Shown: positions 18,653 through 27,699, counted from the first letter of the stretch. The stretch is DNA of 64,000 bases from JAHEME01 sp034435035 (GCA_034435035.1 DAOTXW010000027.1:62001-126000), one strand, 5' to 3'. The notes: generated from the sequence alone by a model not told the origin. Translations and numbers: made by a program.

Positions 18653-21208
18653 GTGCCGCCGATGATTACACTCCACGACCTGTGTCATGCCATCGGGGGA
18701 CAGCTGTTTGGTGATCCGGCAGCGTCCGAATTCACAAGCATCGCCTGCCGGCCGACTGATGTCTCGCCGGGCTGTCTCTATGCGCTGCTGCCACTGAATC
18801 CCGTAGAGGGGCGACGCCAGATGGAAGCAGCGATCGCTGGCGGTGCGGCAGGGCTGCTGTCCGAGCACCCCCCTCCAGGTGATACCACCGGGATCACCGT
18901 GGTGCTGGTGGGGAGTGTGCTGGCCGCACTCAGCCAGTGGGCGGCTTATGCGCTGAGGCAGCAGGAGATCGCGGTCGTGGGGGTAGCTGAGGAGGAGGGG
19001 ACCGCCGCCGCTCGGACCGCTGCTGCGGCTGTGCTGTCTGCCCGCTACCGCACGCTGATGCTGGAACCAACTGTGCCGGGGCTTTCTGGCTTTGCGGTGG
19101 CTCTAAGCCGCCTTGAGCCTTCAACTCAGGTCGTCATCCTGTCGCTGCCGGCTCAGACCGGGCCAGAGGTCGATGAAATCCTGATGATAGCGCCTCCGCA
19201 CCTGGCGATTATCCCGCCTCCAGCCGGAGCGCGGGCCAGCGCTGCAGCGTCTGCGGCTCGCCGGGCGACGCTTGCCCGGATGATAGAGGGCCTGGCCGCC
19301 GGTGGGGGAATAATCTTCTGGGCGGCTGATGAGACCGCTCGCGAAGGAGCAGCCGCCAGCCGGATTGCCGGACTTACATACGACATGGGCGGCGGCCCAG
19401 GCGCAGCGGATCTGGTTGGCGTTAATGTGCGCTACTTCGCGGACAAGACCGCATTTGATCTTCTGGAAGGAGGGCGCCGCCACAAGGGTCACTGGACTCC
19501 GCTGCTTGGCCGCCCCGGCCTACTGGCCTCGCTGGCAGGTCTGGCCGCCGGCGCATTCTTTGGTATTCCGATGGAACAGGGTCTGCGTGCGCTCCGGGAA
19601 TGCCAGCCGCTGCCCGGGATGCTGACCCTGCTCGATGGCGTGGGAGGGTTGCTGCTGATCGATGCAACTGCGAACGCGGGACCGGTGATGGCACTTGACA
19701 GCCTGTCTCTGCTGTCTGCGCCGGATCTGACAGATGGTCGTCGCGTGTTTGTGCTGGGTGATCTGGAAGATGATGCCGCGCCTGACGAGGCGGATTATCG
19801 GACTATCGGCGAACAGGCGGCGAACTGCGATCTGGTGGTGGCCTGCGGAAAACACGCTGCCACTGCTCTGAAAGCAGCGCGCAGCGTCGGGCTGGCAGCG
19901 GATCGGGCGGTGCTGGCTTTCCGGCCCGAGGATGCAGCTAACGCGGTACTCCGCGGCGCCAGCCCGGAAGACGGGGTCGTGGTGATTGGTGGGCGTCGGG
20001 GGCGCATGGAGCGGGTGTGCGCGCGCCTGCTGGCAGATCCGGCCGATCGCGGGCGCCTGGCCCGACGGTCGGAGGAATCAGAGGTAGCTCCTGCCGGGCT
20101 GCGGTCGTGGGTTGAAATCGACCTGGATGCACTGGCAAACAACGTCAAGGCGATCCGCCAGCGCATAGGGCCAGAGATACAGATCATGGCCGTGGTTAGT
20201 GCGAATGCTTACGGTCACGATGCGGTCATGACAGCTGCCACGGCCCTGCACAATGGGGCGGCGCTGCTGGCGGTCAGCAGCCCGGCTGAAGTGTCTGTGC
20301 TGCGGGATGCAGGCATTGGCGGGCCAATCCTGGTCACCGGGGCTGTCAGCCAGGAGACCGCGCGGTCAGCCGCCCTGCAGGACGCTGCTATCAGCCTGTA
20401 TGACCGCGACCAGCTCCCGGGCCTTGCGGCGATCTCCAACAGCCTGCCCCACCGGGTCCGGGTACATATCCGGGTGGATACCGGGCTGGGCCATCTCGGC
20501 CTGCTGCCTGAGGATGTGGCTCCGATCGTACGCGAGATTGTTCGACAGGATGCACTGGTACTGGAGGGGCTGTGCACAGACTTTGCAGAAGCGGATCAAC
20601 TGCTGCAAGCCGCCCGAACCCGTGAGCAGCTGGAGCGGTTTGAGGCAGTGGCTCGCAGTCTGCAGGCTACCGGGATCGACATCCCCTATGTTCATGCGGC
20701 GAACTCGCCCGCTCTTTTCACGCTGCCGGGCAGTCTGTTCAATACGGTGCGGCCGGGCGCAGCCCTCTACGGTCTGGATCCCTCGCCCGAGGTGGCCTGC
20801 CCGAGCGGCTTTCGCCCGGTGCTGAGTTGGAAGACCCGGGTGGCACAGGTTCGATCGCTGCCGGAGGACTGGGGAGTCGGCTTTGGCAGAGCCTATCGCA
20901 CCCGAGGGCCGGAACGGATTGCCATCCTGCCCATCGGTTTTGCCGATGGGCTGCCACCCAGCATGGCCGAGGGAGGGGAAGTGCTGATCGGAGGGCAGCG
21001 CGCCCCGCTGGTCGGGCGCATTGGGATGAACACCTGCGCTGCGCAGGTCAGCCTGTTACCCGAGATCCAGGCTGGCGATGAAGTTGTGCTGATTGGCCAG
21101 CAGGGCGACCAGACAATCACGGCTGAGGAAGCAGCCCGCGCCGGGCAGGTGACCAATCTGGCACTTCTGGCGTGCATCCCGGCCGATATCCCACGCGTGG
21201 TGCGGTAA
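18653..21208 (+). CDS. MurF-alanine racemase fusion, both active sites degenerate (pseudoenzyme)
   Basis: This 851-residue fusion has a MurF-like part (about 1-470) and an alanine racemase-like part (485-851). MurF is normally the ATP-dependent ligase adding D-Ala-D-Ala to UDP-MurNAc-tripeptide, but the P-loop GxxGKT is replaced by GVAEEEGTAAART (110-122). The C-terminal ligase domain is still recognisable (LIDATANAGP, VFVLGDLEDDA). In the racemase part the PLP-lysine of AVVKANAYGH is Ser516 (AVVSANAYGH). Other active-site positions also differ: Arg136-equivalent is His614, His166-equivalent Asp643, Tyr265-equivalent Phe744, Tyr284-equivalent Phe763 (numbering of Geobacillus Alr). The folds look intact (NTVRPGAALYGL, HAANSPALF, GRIGMNTCAAQV). 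Start is GTG 18653 or ATG 18662, neither with a clear ribosome binding site. A structural or regulatory role in envelope synthesis is inference. Confidence 0.88.
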   Translation: MPPMITLHDLCHAIGGQLFGDPAASEFTSIACRPTDVSPGCLYALLPLNPVEGRRQMEAAIAGGAAGLLSEHPPPGDTTGITVVLVGSVLAALSQWAAYALRQQEIAVVGVAEEEGTAAARTAAAAVLSARYRTLMLEPTVPGLSGFAVALSRLEPSTQVVILSLPAQTGPEVDEILMIAPPHLAIIPPPAGARASAAASAARRATLARMIEGLAAGGGIIFWAADETAREGAAASRIAGLTYDMGGGPGAADLVGVNVRYFADKTAFDLLEGGRRHKGHWTPLLGRPGLLASLAGLAAGAFFGIPMEQGLRALRECQPLPGMLTLLDGVGGLLLIDATANAGPVMALDSLSLLSAPDLTDGRRVFVLGDLEDDAAPDEADYRTIGEQAANCDLVVACGKHAATALKAARSVGLAADRAVLAFRPEDAANAVLRGASPEDGVVVIGGRRGRMERVCARLLADPADRGRLARRSEESEVAPAGLRSWVEIDLDALANNVKAIRQRIGPEIQIMAVVSANAYGHDAVMTAATALHNGAALLAVSSPAEVSVLRDAGIGGPILVTGAVSQETARSAALQDAAISLYDRDQLPGLAAISNSLPHRVRVHIRVDTGLGHLGLLPEDVAPIVREIVRQDALVLEGLCTDFAEADQLLQAARTREQLERFEAVARSLQATGIDIPYVHAANSPALFTLPGSLFNTVRPGAALYGLDPSPEVACPSGFRPVLSWKTRVAQVRSLPEDWGVGFGRAYRTRGPERIAILPIGFADGLPPSMAEGGEVLIGGQRAPLVGRIGMNTCAAQVSLLPEIQAGDEVVLIGQQGDQTITAEEAARAGQVTNLALLACIPADIPRVVR

Positions 21209-21246
21209 AAGTGGTGCCCATCAGCCGCCGGCTGTGCCGTTTGTCA

Positions 21247-21275
21247 TTGACACTCTCTCGCAGGGTGTCTACAAT
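21247..21275 (+). promoter_or_regulatory. Promoter of the gcv riboswitch operon
   Basis: TTGACA (21247-21252), a 17-bp spacer and TACAAT (21270-21275) form a near-perfect sigma-70-type promoter. Transcription would start near 21282, about 40 nt ahead of the first aptamer. Confidence 0.85.
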
Positions 21276-21322
21276 TGATCTCATAGATACGCGAGTATCT
21301 GCGGTCAAACTGTACAGGGAAA

Positions 21323-21540
21323 GATGCGGGGGAGAGCCTCCCGGGCCGGTGGCCTGGGGAGCGCCGAAGGGGCAAGCCTGGCCCTGTTGCGCTGGCCGGG
21401 TGAAACTCTCAGGCACAAGGACCGCGCATCCGGAATCCTCTGAAAAGCCTGCAGCCACCATGAGGCCCGATCGCTGGCTGCAGCACCGACGGGGCAAGCC
21501 CTTCCCGACAGGGGCGAATCTCTCAGGTCGATGACAGGGG
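21323..21540 (+). promoter_or_regulatory. Tandem glycine riboswitch
   Basis: Two glycine aptamers lie in series ahead of gcvH. Aptamer I is closed by GATGCG (21323-21328) and CGCATC (21425-21430) and carries the conserved GGGGGAGAGCCTCC, GCGCCGAAGGGGCAAGCC and GGTGAAACTCTCAGGCAC blocks. Aptamer II is closed by CCTCTG (21437-21442) and CAGGGG (21535-21540). It has a 9-bp arm CTGCAGCCA/TGGCTGCAG (21449-21457 with 21475-21483), then GACGGGGCAAGCCC and GGCGAATCTCTCAGG. Its 5' conserved block is less canonical than that of aptamer I. The downstream glycine-cleavage genes fit an ON switch: glycine binding should turn on its own catabolism. Confidence 0.93.
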
Positions 21541-21574
21541 AGCGCACAGCAGTCCCATGCGGTGCGCTCCCCTG
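21535..21574 (+). terminator. Riboswitch expression-platform hairpin
   Basis: CAGGGGAGCGCAC (21535-21547) and GTGCGCTCCCCTG (21562-21574) form a perfect 13-bp stem with a 14-nt loop. The first six bases are the same CAGGGG that closes aptamer II, so the two structures exclude each other. Only GCCGTTT follows the stem, a poor U-tract, so termination may be weak or may need a factor. Confidence 0.75.
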
Positions 21575-21635
21575 CTGCCGTTTATGGCCAGGCCAGATGG
21601 TACACTCCCAGAACAGAAAGCGAGGAAGCGATATC

Positions 21636-22031
21636 ATGGGCGACTGGAAGGCACCTGAAGACTGCAAGTATACCAAGACAGACGAGTGGATTCGCGTGGA
21701 GGGCACCGAGGGGGTAGTTGGCATCACCGACTATGCGCAGGACCAGCTATCCGATCTGGTGTTCGTCGAGTTTCCTGAAGTGGGCGATCAATTCGCCGTC
21801 GGCAAGGACTGCGGTGCGGTTGAGTCAGTGAAAGCTTCCGCCCCCATCAAGCTGCCCGTCAGCGGCGAGGTGATCGCGGTCAACAGCGCACTGGAGGGCA
21901 ACGAGGGAATCATCAACGAGGACCCGTATGGCAAGGGTTGGCTTGTGCGGATCAAAATCACCAACCCTGCTGAGCTGGACCAGCTGATGGATGCCGCCGC
22001 CTACATCAACTACGTCAATTCGCGAGCCTGA
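21636..22031 (+). CDS. gcvH: Glycine cleavage system H protein
   Basis: This 131-residue lipoyl carrier shuttles the aminomethyl group between the P, T and L proteins of the glycine cleavage complex. The lipoyl-lysine sits in the expected GAVESVKASAPIKLPVSG context (Lys near residue 66), followed by the NEDPYGKGWLVRI segment typical of H proteins. Length and fold are standard. The start at 21636 has GAGGAAG 8 bp upstream. It is the first gene after the glycine riboswitch, followed after 32 bp by gcvPA. Confidence 0.96.
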   Translation: MGDWKAPEDCKYTKTDEWIRVEGTEGVVGITDYAQDQLSDLVFVEFPEVGDQFAVGKDCGAVESVKASAPIKLPVSGEVIAVNSALEGNEGIINEDPYGKGWLVRIKITNPAELDQLMDAAAYINYVNSRA

Positions 22032-22063
22032 GAAGGCCGCGGCCAAGTGGTGGAGTTCTGCAC

Positions 22064-23404
22064 ATGAGCTATCTACCGCATACCGAAGCGGATATTCGCG
22101 CAATGCTCGACCGGATCGGTGTCCAGAAACTGACCGATCTCTTCAATGATGTCCCAGACAGCGTGCGCTTCCCGCATCTTGATCTGCCTGAAGCCCTTTC
22201 CCAGATGGAAACGGCCTGGCGGATGGAGGAACTGAGCAACGCCAACCTGCCGGGGGGCAAGACAGCGATCTTTTTAGGTGCCGGTGCCTATAATCACTAC
22301 AGCCCACCGGTGGTCAATCACACACTCCTGCGCGGGGAGTTCCTGACGGCCTACACACCGTACCAGCCTGAGGTCAGCCAGGGCACTCTGCAGGCGATCT
22401 TCGAGTACCAGAGCATGATCTGCGCCCTGACGGGAATGGACGTGGCCAATGCCAGCCACTACGATGGCGCAACGGCTCTGGCTGAGGCCGTGATCCTGGC
22501 GCTCAATGCGCGTGGTAAGCGTAAGCGTCTGGTCATGGGTTCCTGCATTCACCCGGAATATCGTGCGGTGGTGCGCACCTATACACAGGGCATGGGTGTG
22601 ACTATCGTAGGTGATGAGTCGCCGACTGTTGATCTGGAACGCCTGATCTCCCTGATTGACGGGGAAACCGCTCTCGTTGCTATTCAGTACCCCAACTTCT
22701 TCGGCCAGATCTACGATATCACCCCGGTGATTAAAGCGGCACATGCAGCCGATGCCCTGGTCTGCGTGGTGACCGACCCGATCGCGCTGGGGATGCTGAA
22801 ACCGCCGGGCTGGATGGGGGCTGACATCGTGGTGGGTGAGGGCCAGAGTCTGGGCATCCCGCTGAGCTTTGGCGGCCCCTATCTCGGGTTCTTCGCTACC
22901 CGTCAGGAGTATGTGCGCAGAATGGCTGGTCGGCTGGTCGGCGAAACTCAGGACGCGAAGGGGAATACTGGCTATGTCCTGACCCTGGCGACCCGCGAAC
23001 AGCACATCCGGCGCGAACGCGCCACCAGCAACATCTGCACGAACCAGGGGCTGATGGCGCTGGCTGCCGCTGTCTATCTCAGCGCACTTGGTAAGCATGG
23101 TCTGCGCCGGGTAGCCGAGCTGTGCTATCACAAAGCGCACTACGCTGCCGATGCCATCGAGCGTGTCAAGGGCTATCAGGTTGACCGCAGCCAGCCGTTC
23201 TTCAAGGAGTTCGTTGTCCAGTGCCCCCGGCCGGTGGATGAGATCAACCAGTACCTGCTGGACGAGTACGGCATTGTGGGCGGGCTGGATCTCTCCACGT
23301 TCTTCCCGGAGCGAAAGAACCAGATGCTCATTGCTGTGACAGAGATGAATACTCGCACCGAGATCGACGATCTCGCCGAGGGGCTGCAGGAGGTGACAGA
23401 ATGA
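22064..23404 (+). CDS. gcvPA: Glycine dehydrogenase (decarboxylating) subunit 1
   Basis: This 446-residue protein is the N-terminal half of the split P protein of the glycine cleavage system. With GcvPB it decarboxylates glycine using PLP and loads the remaining aminomethyl on lipoyl-GcvH. Family landmarks are the N-terminus YLPHTEADIRAMLDRIGV, FLGAGAYNHYSPPVVNHTL, YTPYQPEVSQGTLQAIFEYQ, and GMDVANASHYDGATALAEA. The split form is characteristic of many Gram-positive, archaeal and Chloroflexota genomes. The stop overlaps the gcvPB start by 4 bp (ATGA), so expression is coupled. Confidence 0.96.
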   Translation: MSYLPHTEADIRAMLDRIGVQKLTDLFNDVPDSVRFPHLDLPEALSQMETAWRMEELSNANLPGGKTAIFLGAGAYNHYSPPVVNHTLLRGEFLTAYTPYQPEVSQGTLQAIFEYQSMICALTGMDVANASHYDGATALAEAVILALNARGKRKRLVMGSCIHPEYRAVVRTYTQGMGVTIVGDESPTVDLERLISLIDGETALVAIQYPNFFGQIYDITPVIKAAHAADALVCVVTDPIALGMLKPPGWMGADIVVGEGQSLGIPLSFGGPYLGFFATRQEYVRRMAGRLVGETQDAKGNTGYVLTLATREQHIRRERATSNICTNQGLMALAAAVYLSALGKHGLRRVAELCYHKAHYAADAIERVKGYQVDRSQPFFKEFVVQCPRPVDEINQYLLDEYGIVGGLDLSTFFPERKNQMLIAVTEMNTRTEIDDLAEGLQEVTE

Positions 23405-24879
23405 GAGAGCCTCTGATCTACGATCTTGGTGCGCCGGGACGCGAAGGAGTGCGGATGCCGGCACCTGACGTGCCGCTCGCCGATCTGCCGGTCGACCTGC
23501 TGCGTGATGAGCTTGATCTACCCGAGGTGGATGAACTGACGGTAGTGCGCCACTTCCAGCGGCTATCGCAGCTTAACCACAACATCGACAAGGGCTTCTA
23601 CCCGCTGGGGTCGTGCACGATGAAGTACAACCCCAAGCTAAATGAGGACATGGCCCGGCTACCCGGCTTCGCGGCGCTGCACCCGTATCAGCATCCCGAT
23701 ACGGTGCAGGGTGCGCTGGAAGTGATGTATGAGCTGCAGGAATGGCTCAGAGAGGTTGGCGGGTTTGCCAGAGTATCGCTGCAGCCTGCTGCGGGCGCAC
23801 ACGGCGAGTTCGCCGGCATCCTGATGATGCGGGCGTATCACCTTGATCGCAAGGATACCCGGCGCATCAAGATGCTGATCCCCGATTCGGCGCACGGAAC
23901 GAATCCGGCCAGCACTACGATGAGTGGACTAACGGTGCAGGAACTGCCGTCAGATTCCCGTGGCAATGTCGATATCGACGCACTTCGAGCTGCCTGTGAC
24001 GATACCGTTGTCGGCCTGATGATCACCAACCCCAACACGCTGGGCCTGTTCGAGGAACACATGGCCCAGGTGATCGAGATCGTTCATGCGTGTGGTGGGC
24101 TGGTGTACGGGGATGGTGCCAACTTCAATGCGCTGATGGGGATTGTGCGACCGGGCGACATGGGCTTTGATGTAATGCACTACAACCTGCACAAGACGTT
24201 CAGCACACCACACGGGGGAGGGGGGCCAGGCTCCGGACCGGTGGGTGTCTCGGCGCGTCTTGCGCCGTTCCTGCCGGGACCGATCGTGGATATCGTGGAG
24301 GAGCCTCTAAGCGACGACGATCTGCCCACCTACGGGTTCGTCATGCCGGAAAAGAGCATTGGTCGCATCAAGGCGTTCTATGGTCAGTTTGGGATGCATG
24401 TACGCGCCCTGACCTATATGCTGACCTATGGCGGCGCCGGTCTTCGCCGGGTCAGCGAAATGGCTGTATTGAATGCCAACTACCTGCGTGCCCGGCTGCG
24501 TGAGACCTATCATGTGCCCTATGACCGGATCAACATGCACGAGTTCGTGATGGAAGGGCGCTTTGCCGATGCCCCCGATATCCATGCGCTTGACATCGCC
24601 AAGCGGCTGATGGACTTCGGCTTTCACCCACCGACGAACTACTTCCCGCTGATCGTCCACGAGGCGCTGATGATCGAGCCGACGGAGACCGAGAACAAGG
24701 AAACGCTCGATGCCTTCGCCGATGCTCTGTTACAGATCGCCCGTGAGGCGCATGAGGATCCCGATCTGTTGCACAGCGCACCTCATACTACGCCGGTAGG
24801 TCGGCTGGACGAGGTTCGCGCAGCCAAGCAGCTGGTGCTGTGCTGCCGTCCGATCCCGGAACCGGCCGGGGCCAGCTGA
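23401..24879 (+). CDS. gcvPB: Glycine dehydrogenase (decarboxylating) subunit 2
   Basis: This 492-residue protein is the catalytic C-terminal half of the split P protein. The PLP-binding lysine lies in MHYNLHKTFSTPHGGGGPGSG. LNHNIDKGFYPLGSCTMKYNPK and DSAHGTNPASTTMSGL are further family hallmarks. It starts inside the last codon of gcvPA and ends with a clean terminator 20 bp later. gcvT (aminomethyltransferase) and the lipoamide dehydrogenase are not in the window, so the complete system must draw on other loci. Confidence 0.96.
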   Translation: MREPLIYDLGAPGREGVRMPAPDVPLADLPVDLLRDELDLPEVDELTVVRHFQRLSQLNHNIDKGFYPLGSCTMKYNPKLNEDMARLPGFAALHPYQHPDTVQGALEVMYELQEWLREVGGFARVSLQPAAGAHGEFAGILMMRAYHLDRKDTRRIKMLIPDSAHGTNPASTTMSGLTVQELPSDSRGNVDIDALRAACDDTVVGLMITNPNTLGLFEEHMAQVIEIVHACGGLVYGDGANFNALMGIVRPGDMGFDVMHYNLHKTFSTPHGGGGPGSGPVGVSARLAPFLPGPIVDIVEEPLSDDDLPTYGFVMPEKSIGRIKAFYGQFGMHVRALTYMLTYGGAGLRRVSEMAVLNANYLRARLRETYHVPYDRINMHEFVMEGRFADAPDIHALDIAKRLMDFGFHPPTNYFPLIVHEALMIEPTETENKETLDAFADALLQIAREAHEDPDLLHSAPHTTPVGRLDEVRAAKQLVLCCRPIPEPAGAS

Positions 24880-24898
24880 CTGCAGGCCCGATAGCGAG

Positions 24899-24933
24899 GA
24901 GGCCCTGCCCGCGCGACAGGGCCTCTTTCATTT
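24899..24933 (+). terminator. Intrinsic terminator of the gcv operon
   Basis: GAGGCCCTG (24899-24907) and CAGGGCCTC (24917-24925) form a perfect 9-bp stem with a 9-nt loop, followed by TTTCATTT. It closes the riboswitch-gcvH-gcvPA-gcvPB transcription unit. Confidence 0.88.
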
Positions 24934-25014
24934 GCCGGGTAGACGCACAGTTGCACGCAGCAAGAAGTGTGCTACAACCAACGCGTAGGTAAGTGGCGCA
25001 ACGGGGAGGTACGC

Positions 25015-27648
25015 GTGAAGAGCAAGCTCGGATTCCACGTCGATATTCAGGGCTACCACGGCCAGATCGAGAAAATGATCCGGGCCGGCACACGCGTGGT
25101 CAAGGTCATTACATCCGTCGGGATGTTGCAGATTCTACACCAGGCGCTTGGCGATCGGACCGTGTTCATCGCGCGCGACTGGAAAGTCACCGACGACTTC
25201 CTGCGCTTTGGCGGGATTGACAACCCCCGCGAGGCGGCTCGCCGCTGGCTGGAGGGGATGCGGCCGGCCATCGTGCAGGCCCCTTTTGCCTACTGGGAAA
25301 GCTTCAACGAGATGTCCGACTGGCCCAGCCTGCGGCTCTACGGCGAGTTTGAGGCCGAGCGCCAACGCCTGATGGCCGCCGAGGGCTTCAAGGCATGCAT
25401 TGGCAACTTCTCCACCGGGTCGCCGCCCATCAGTAATGCCGCCGACGATACGACTCGCGAAGATATCTGGCGGGATTTCTACCCGGCGCTGGAGGTTGCG
25501 CACGAACTGGGCAACCTCCTCGGCCTCCATGAATATGGTGGGTTGTGGATGGATCTATGGTATGGCCCAAATCAGAGCGCTGCGCTGCGCAGCGGTAATC
25601 GGACACCGTTCCCGGAGGCTCGTGAGGAGGGCTGGCTCTTTGGGCGCTACCGAAAGGTGTGGCGGCGGCACATCCAGCCGAACGGCTGGACGAACATCCG
25701 CATCGCTCTGACTGAGTTTGGGCTGGATATGGCCGGCACAGTGGACACAACGGCCCTTGCGGGTTATCCCACATCGGGCTGGCGCACATGCGCCCCTGCC
25801 TGGCGCAATCTGGATGGGCGCGGCGATGCTGAGGCCTTCTACGTTGAGCAGCTCAAGTGGGCTGACCGGCAGATGCAGAAGGATCCCTATATCGTCGGTG
25901 CGACGATCTTCACCTGGGGATCGCTGGGCGAGCGCTGGGGACGCGATTTCGAGATCAACGGGCCGGTAGCCGAGTCGCTGATCAGCTACATTGAGTCGAC
26001 AAAGGATGATCCCGGGACCATCGATGCGACTACCACCCCCACCAAACCGACTTTCTATGTAACGCCGATACCGGTCGAAGGCCTGTGGGTGCGTAAGGGG
26101 CCTTCCCGCAGCCATGCCGCCATCACCCTGACTCATCCCGGCGATCGGCTGGGTGTGCTTGAGCCAGAAGCCAATGCGCTGGCCAAGATCGGGCGTGATC
26201 AGCAGTGGCTCAACATCCGCACGCCAGCCGAAGAGGAGGGGTTTGTCGCTGCGTGGCTGGTCGAACGATTTGGCGCGGCGCCTATCGATATACCTCCCGC
26301 CCAGAAGGCATACGCGACCCCTGTGCATGCCACCGGCGTACTGCTCCGGGCAGGCCCGGGCAGTCAGTTCGAACCGCTGGAAACCCTTTACATGGGCGAT
26401 CTGCTGGAGCTGCTGGAGCCGCGGCCTGATGTACTGGCCAGCGTTGGCAAAGCGGGGCAGTGGCTCAAGGTTCGCACACCGCGCAATCTTAATGGCTGGG
26501 TTGAAGCATGGGTAGTCCAGCGCGCCTACACAGGCAGTGAGCCAGAAGGCCCCTCCGAGACGGGGCCCCTCTATCTGCGAACCAATTCGTCAACGGGCAT
26601 CTTCATCCGATCAGGCCCGGGCACGCAGTTCCAGCCCATCGCCTCAGCGTTTCCGGCTGACCGACTGGAGGCGCTCGGGCAGCCTTCGGCGGTGCGGGTG
26701 ATGCTCGGCCAGCGCGGAAAGTGGGTGCAGGTCAAGACGGTGCAGGGGATCGTTGGCTGGGCAGGCGCCTTCTTCCTTGAACTGATGCCACCCTATTTCT
26801 CCTGGCCGGTGGGCCATGCGCTGGTTGGTCTGCATGGCCCCGCGGACCCCGGCGAATGGCCCTGGGATGACGGCGCCTATGTGACCATCCGTGTGGCGCG
26901 CGCCGAGGCGGTCAAGCTGCTGGCCGCCGGGGATATCGGGGCCACGGTGGTGGAGCGCCTGCGCCGCGAGGGGGTTCGGTTCCTGATGGCAAGGTTGTTT
27001 GCCAAGTTTAACGAACGCCGCAGCCCGCAGAGCTTTGTGCAGGAAGTCGCCGCCGCGACGATCCGCCTTTACAACGCCGGTGTGCGCTATTTTGAGGTCC
27101 ATAACGAGCCGAATCTGCACAGCGCCGTCAGCCCGGAAGGGATGTGGGTGGCCTGGCAGAACGGACGCGAGTTCGGGCAGTTCTTCCTTGAGGTGGTTGA
27201 GCAGATGCGCGGGCTGGTGCCAGGGGCGCAGTTCGGCTTCCCCGGGCTGTCGCCGGGTCCGGATGACGCGCGGCAGGGAAGAGCGTCCTCGGAGGTGTTC
27301 CTGGCGCAGGCCGAAGGCGCAGTGCGCCAGGCTGACTTCGTCTGTATGCATACCTACTGGGGCGCGGATGGCAGCACCTACCTGGACTCTATACGCAAGG
27401 TCCGCCAGTTCTGCGACCGGTTCCCCAACCAGCTGGTCATGGTCACGGAATTCAGCAACACCCATGAGCGCATCGGCAAGGATGTCAAGGCGCGGGAATA
27501 CGTGCAGTTCTACAGCGAGGCCCAGCGGCTGTCGCCTAACCTCGGGGCGCTGTTCAGCTTCGCGCTGAGCGCCACGGAGGGATATCCGGAGCAGATGTGG
27601 AAGGGCAGCCCGATCCCGGAAATAGTCGGACGGCGTCCTATGCGATGA
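25015..27648 (+). CDS. GH-like TIM barrel - three SH3b - GH-like TIM barrel protein
   Basis: This 877-residue protein has a symmetrical architecture. Residues 1-330 form a glycoside-hydrolase clan A-like barrel with an Asn-Glu pair in YWESFNEMSDW (E99) and a second Glu in IALTEFGLD (E234), the spacing expected for acid/base and nucleophile. Residues about 345-620 contain three bacterial SH3 (SH3b) repeats, each with a GLWVRKGPS, GVLLRAGPGSQF or GIFIRSGPGTQF core. Residues 630-877 form a second barrel with FEVHNEPN (E698) and VMVTEFSN (E812). SH3b domains usually bind cell-wall peptides or polysaccharide. No signal peptide or membrane segment is seen from the GTG start, which has a strong GGGGAGG site. 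It may be exported by another route, or be lysin-like. The substrate is unknown. Confidence 0.85.
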   Translation: MKSKLGFHVDIQGYHGQIEKMIRAGTRVVKVITSVGMLQILHQALGDRTVFIARDWKVTDDFLRFGGIDNPREAARRWLEGMRPAIVQAPFAYWESFNEMSDWPSLRLYGEFEAERQRLMAAEGFKACIGNFSTGSPPISNAADDTTREDIWRDFYPALEVAHELGNLLGLHEYGGLWMDLWYGPNQSAALRSGNRTPFPEAREEGWLFGRYRKVWRRHIQPNGWTNIRIALTEFGLDMAGTVDTTALAGYPTSGWRTCAPAWRNLDGRGDAEAFYVEQLKWADRQMQKDPYIVGATIFTWGSLGERWGRDFEINGPVAESLISYIESTKDDPGTIDATTTPTKPTFYVTPIPVEGLWVRKGPSRSHAAITLTHPGDRLGVLEPEANALAKIGRDQQWLNIRTPAEEEGFVAAWLVERFGAAPIDIPPAQKAYATPVHATGVLLRAGPGSQFEPLETLYMGDLLELLEPRPDVLASVGKAGQWLKVRTPRNLNGWVEAWVVQRAYTGSEPEGPSETGPLYLRTNSSTGIFIRSGPGTQFQPIASAFPADRLEALGQPSAVRVMLGQRGKWVQVKTVQGIVGWAGAFFLELMPPYFSWPVGHALVGLHGPADPGEWPWDDGAYVTIRVARAEAVKLLAAGDIGATVVERLRREGVRFLMARLFAKFNERRSPQSFVQEVAAATIRLYNAGVRYFEVHNEPNLHSAVSPEGMWVAWQNGREFGQFFLEVVEQMRGLVPGAQFGFPGLSPGPDDARQGRASSEVFLAQAEGAVRQADFVCMHTYWGADGSTYLDSIRKVRQFCDRFPNQLVMVTEFSNTHERIGKDVKAREYVQFYSEAQRLSPNLGALFSFALSATEGYPEQMWKGSPIPEIVGRRPMR

Positions 27649-27668
27649 CGCCGGGCCACAGGAGAGCA

Positions 27669-27699
27669 CACAGACGCCCGGTTTTGCCGGGCGTCTGTG
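27669..27699. terminator. Long hairpin between convergent genes
   Basis: CACAGACGCCCGG and CCGGGCGTCTGTG pair over 13 bp around a TTTTG loop. It lies between the end of the GH-SH3b gene and the 3' end of the minus-strand tRNA. Neither side has a T-run, so it may act as a weak bidirectional terminator or RNA 3'-end stabiliser. Confidence 0.55.

Noticed and set aside
18170..18868. Minus-strand open frame spanning the 18.2-18.65 kb gap
   Set aside because: It overlaps two real genes at its ends, lacks a start signal and reads as random, Arg/Ser-rich sequence. The gap is better explained by promoters and hairpins.
22274..23464. Open frame of 396 codons on the minus strand
   Set aside because: Antisense to gcvPA, a clear enzyme gene; composition is typical of a mirror frame.
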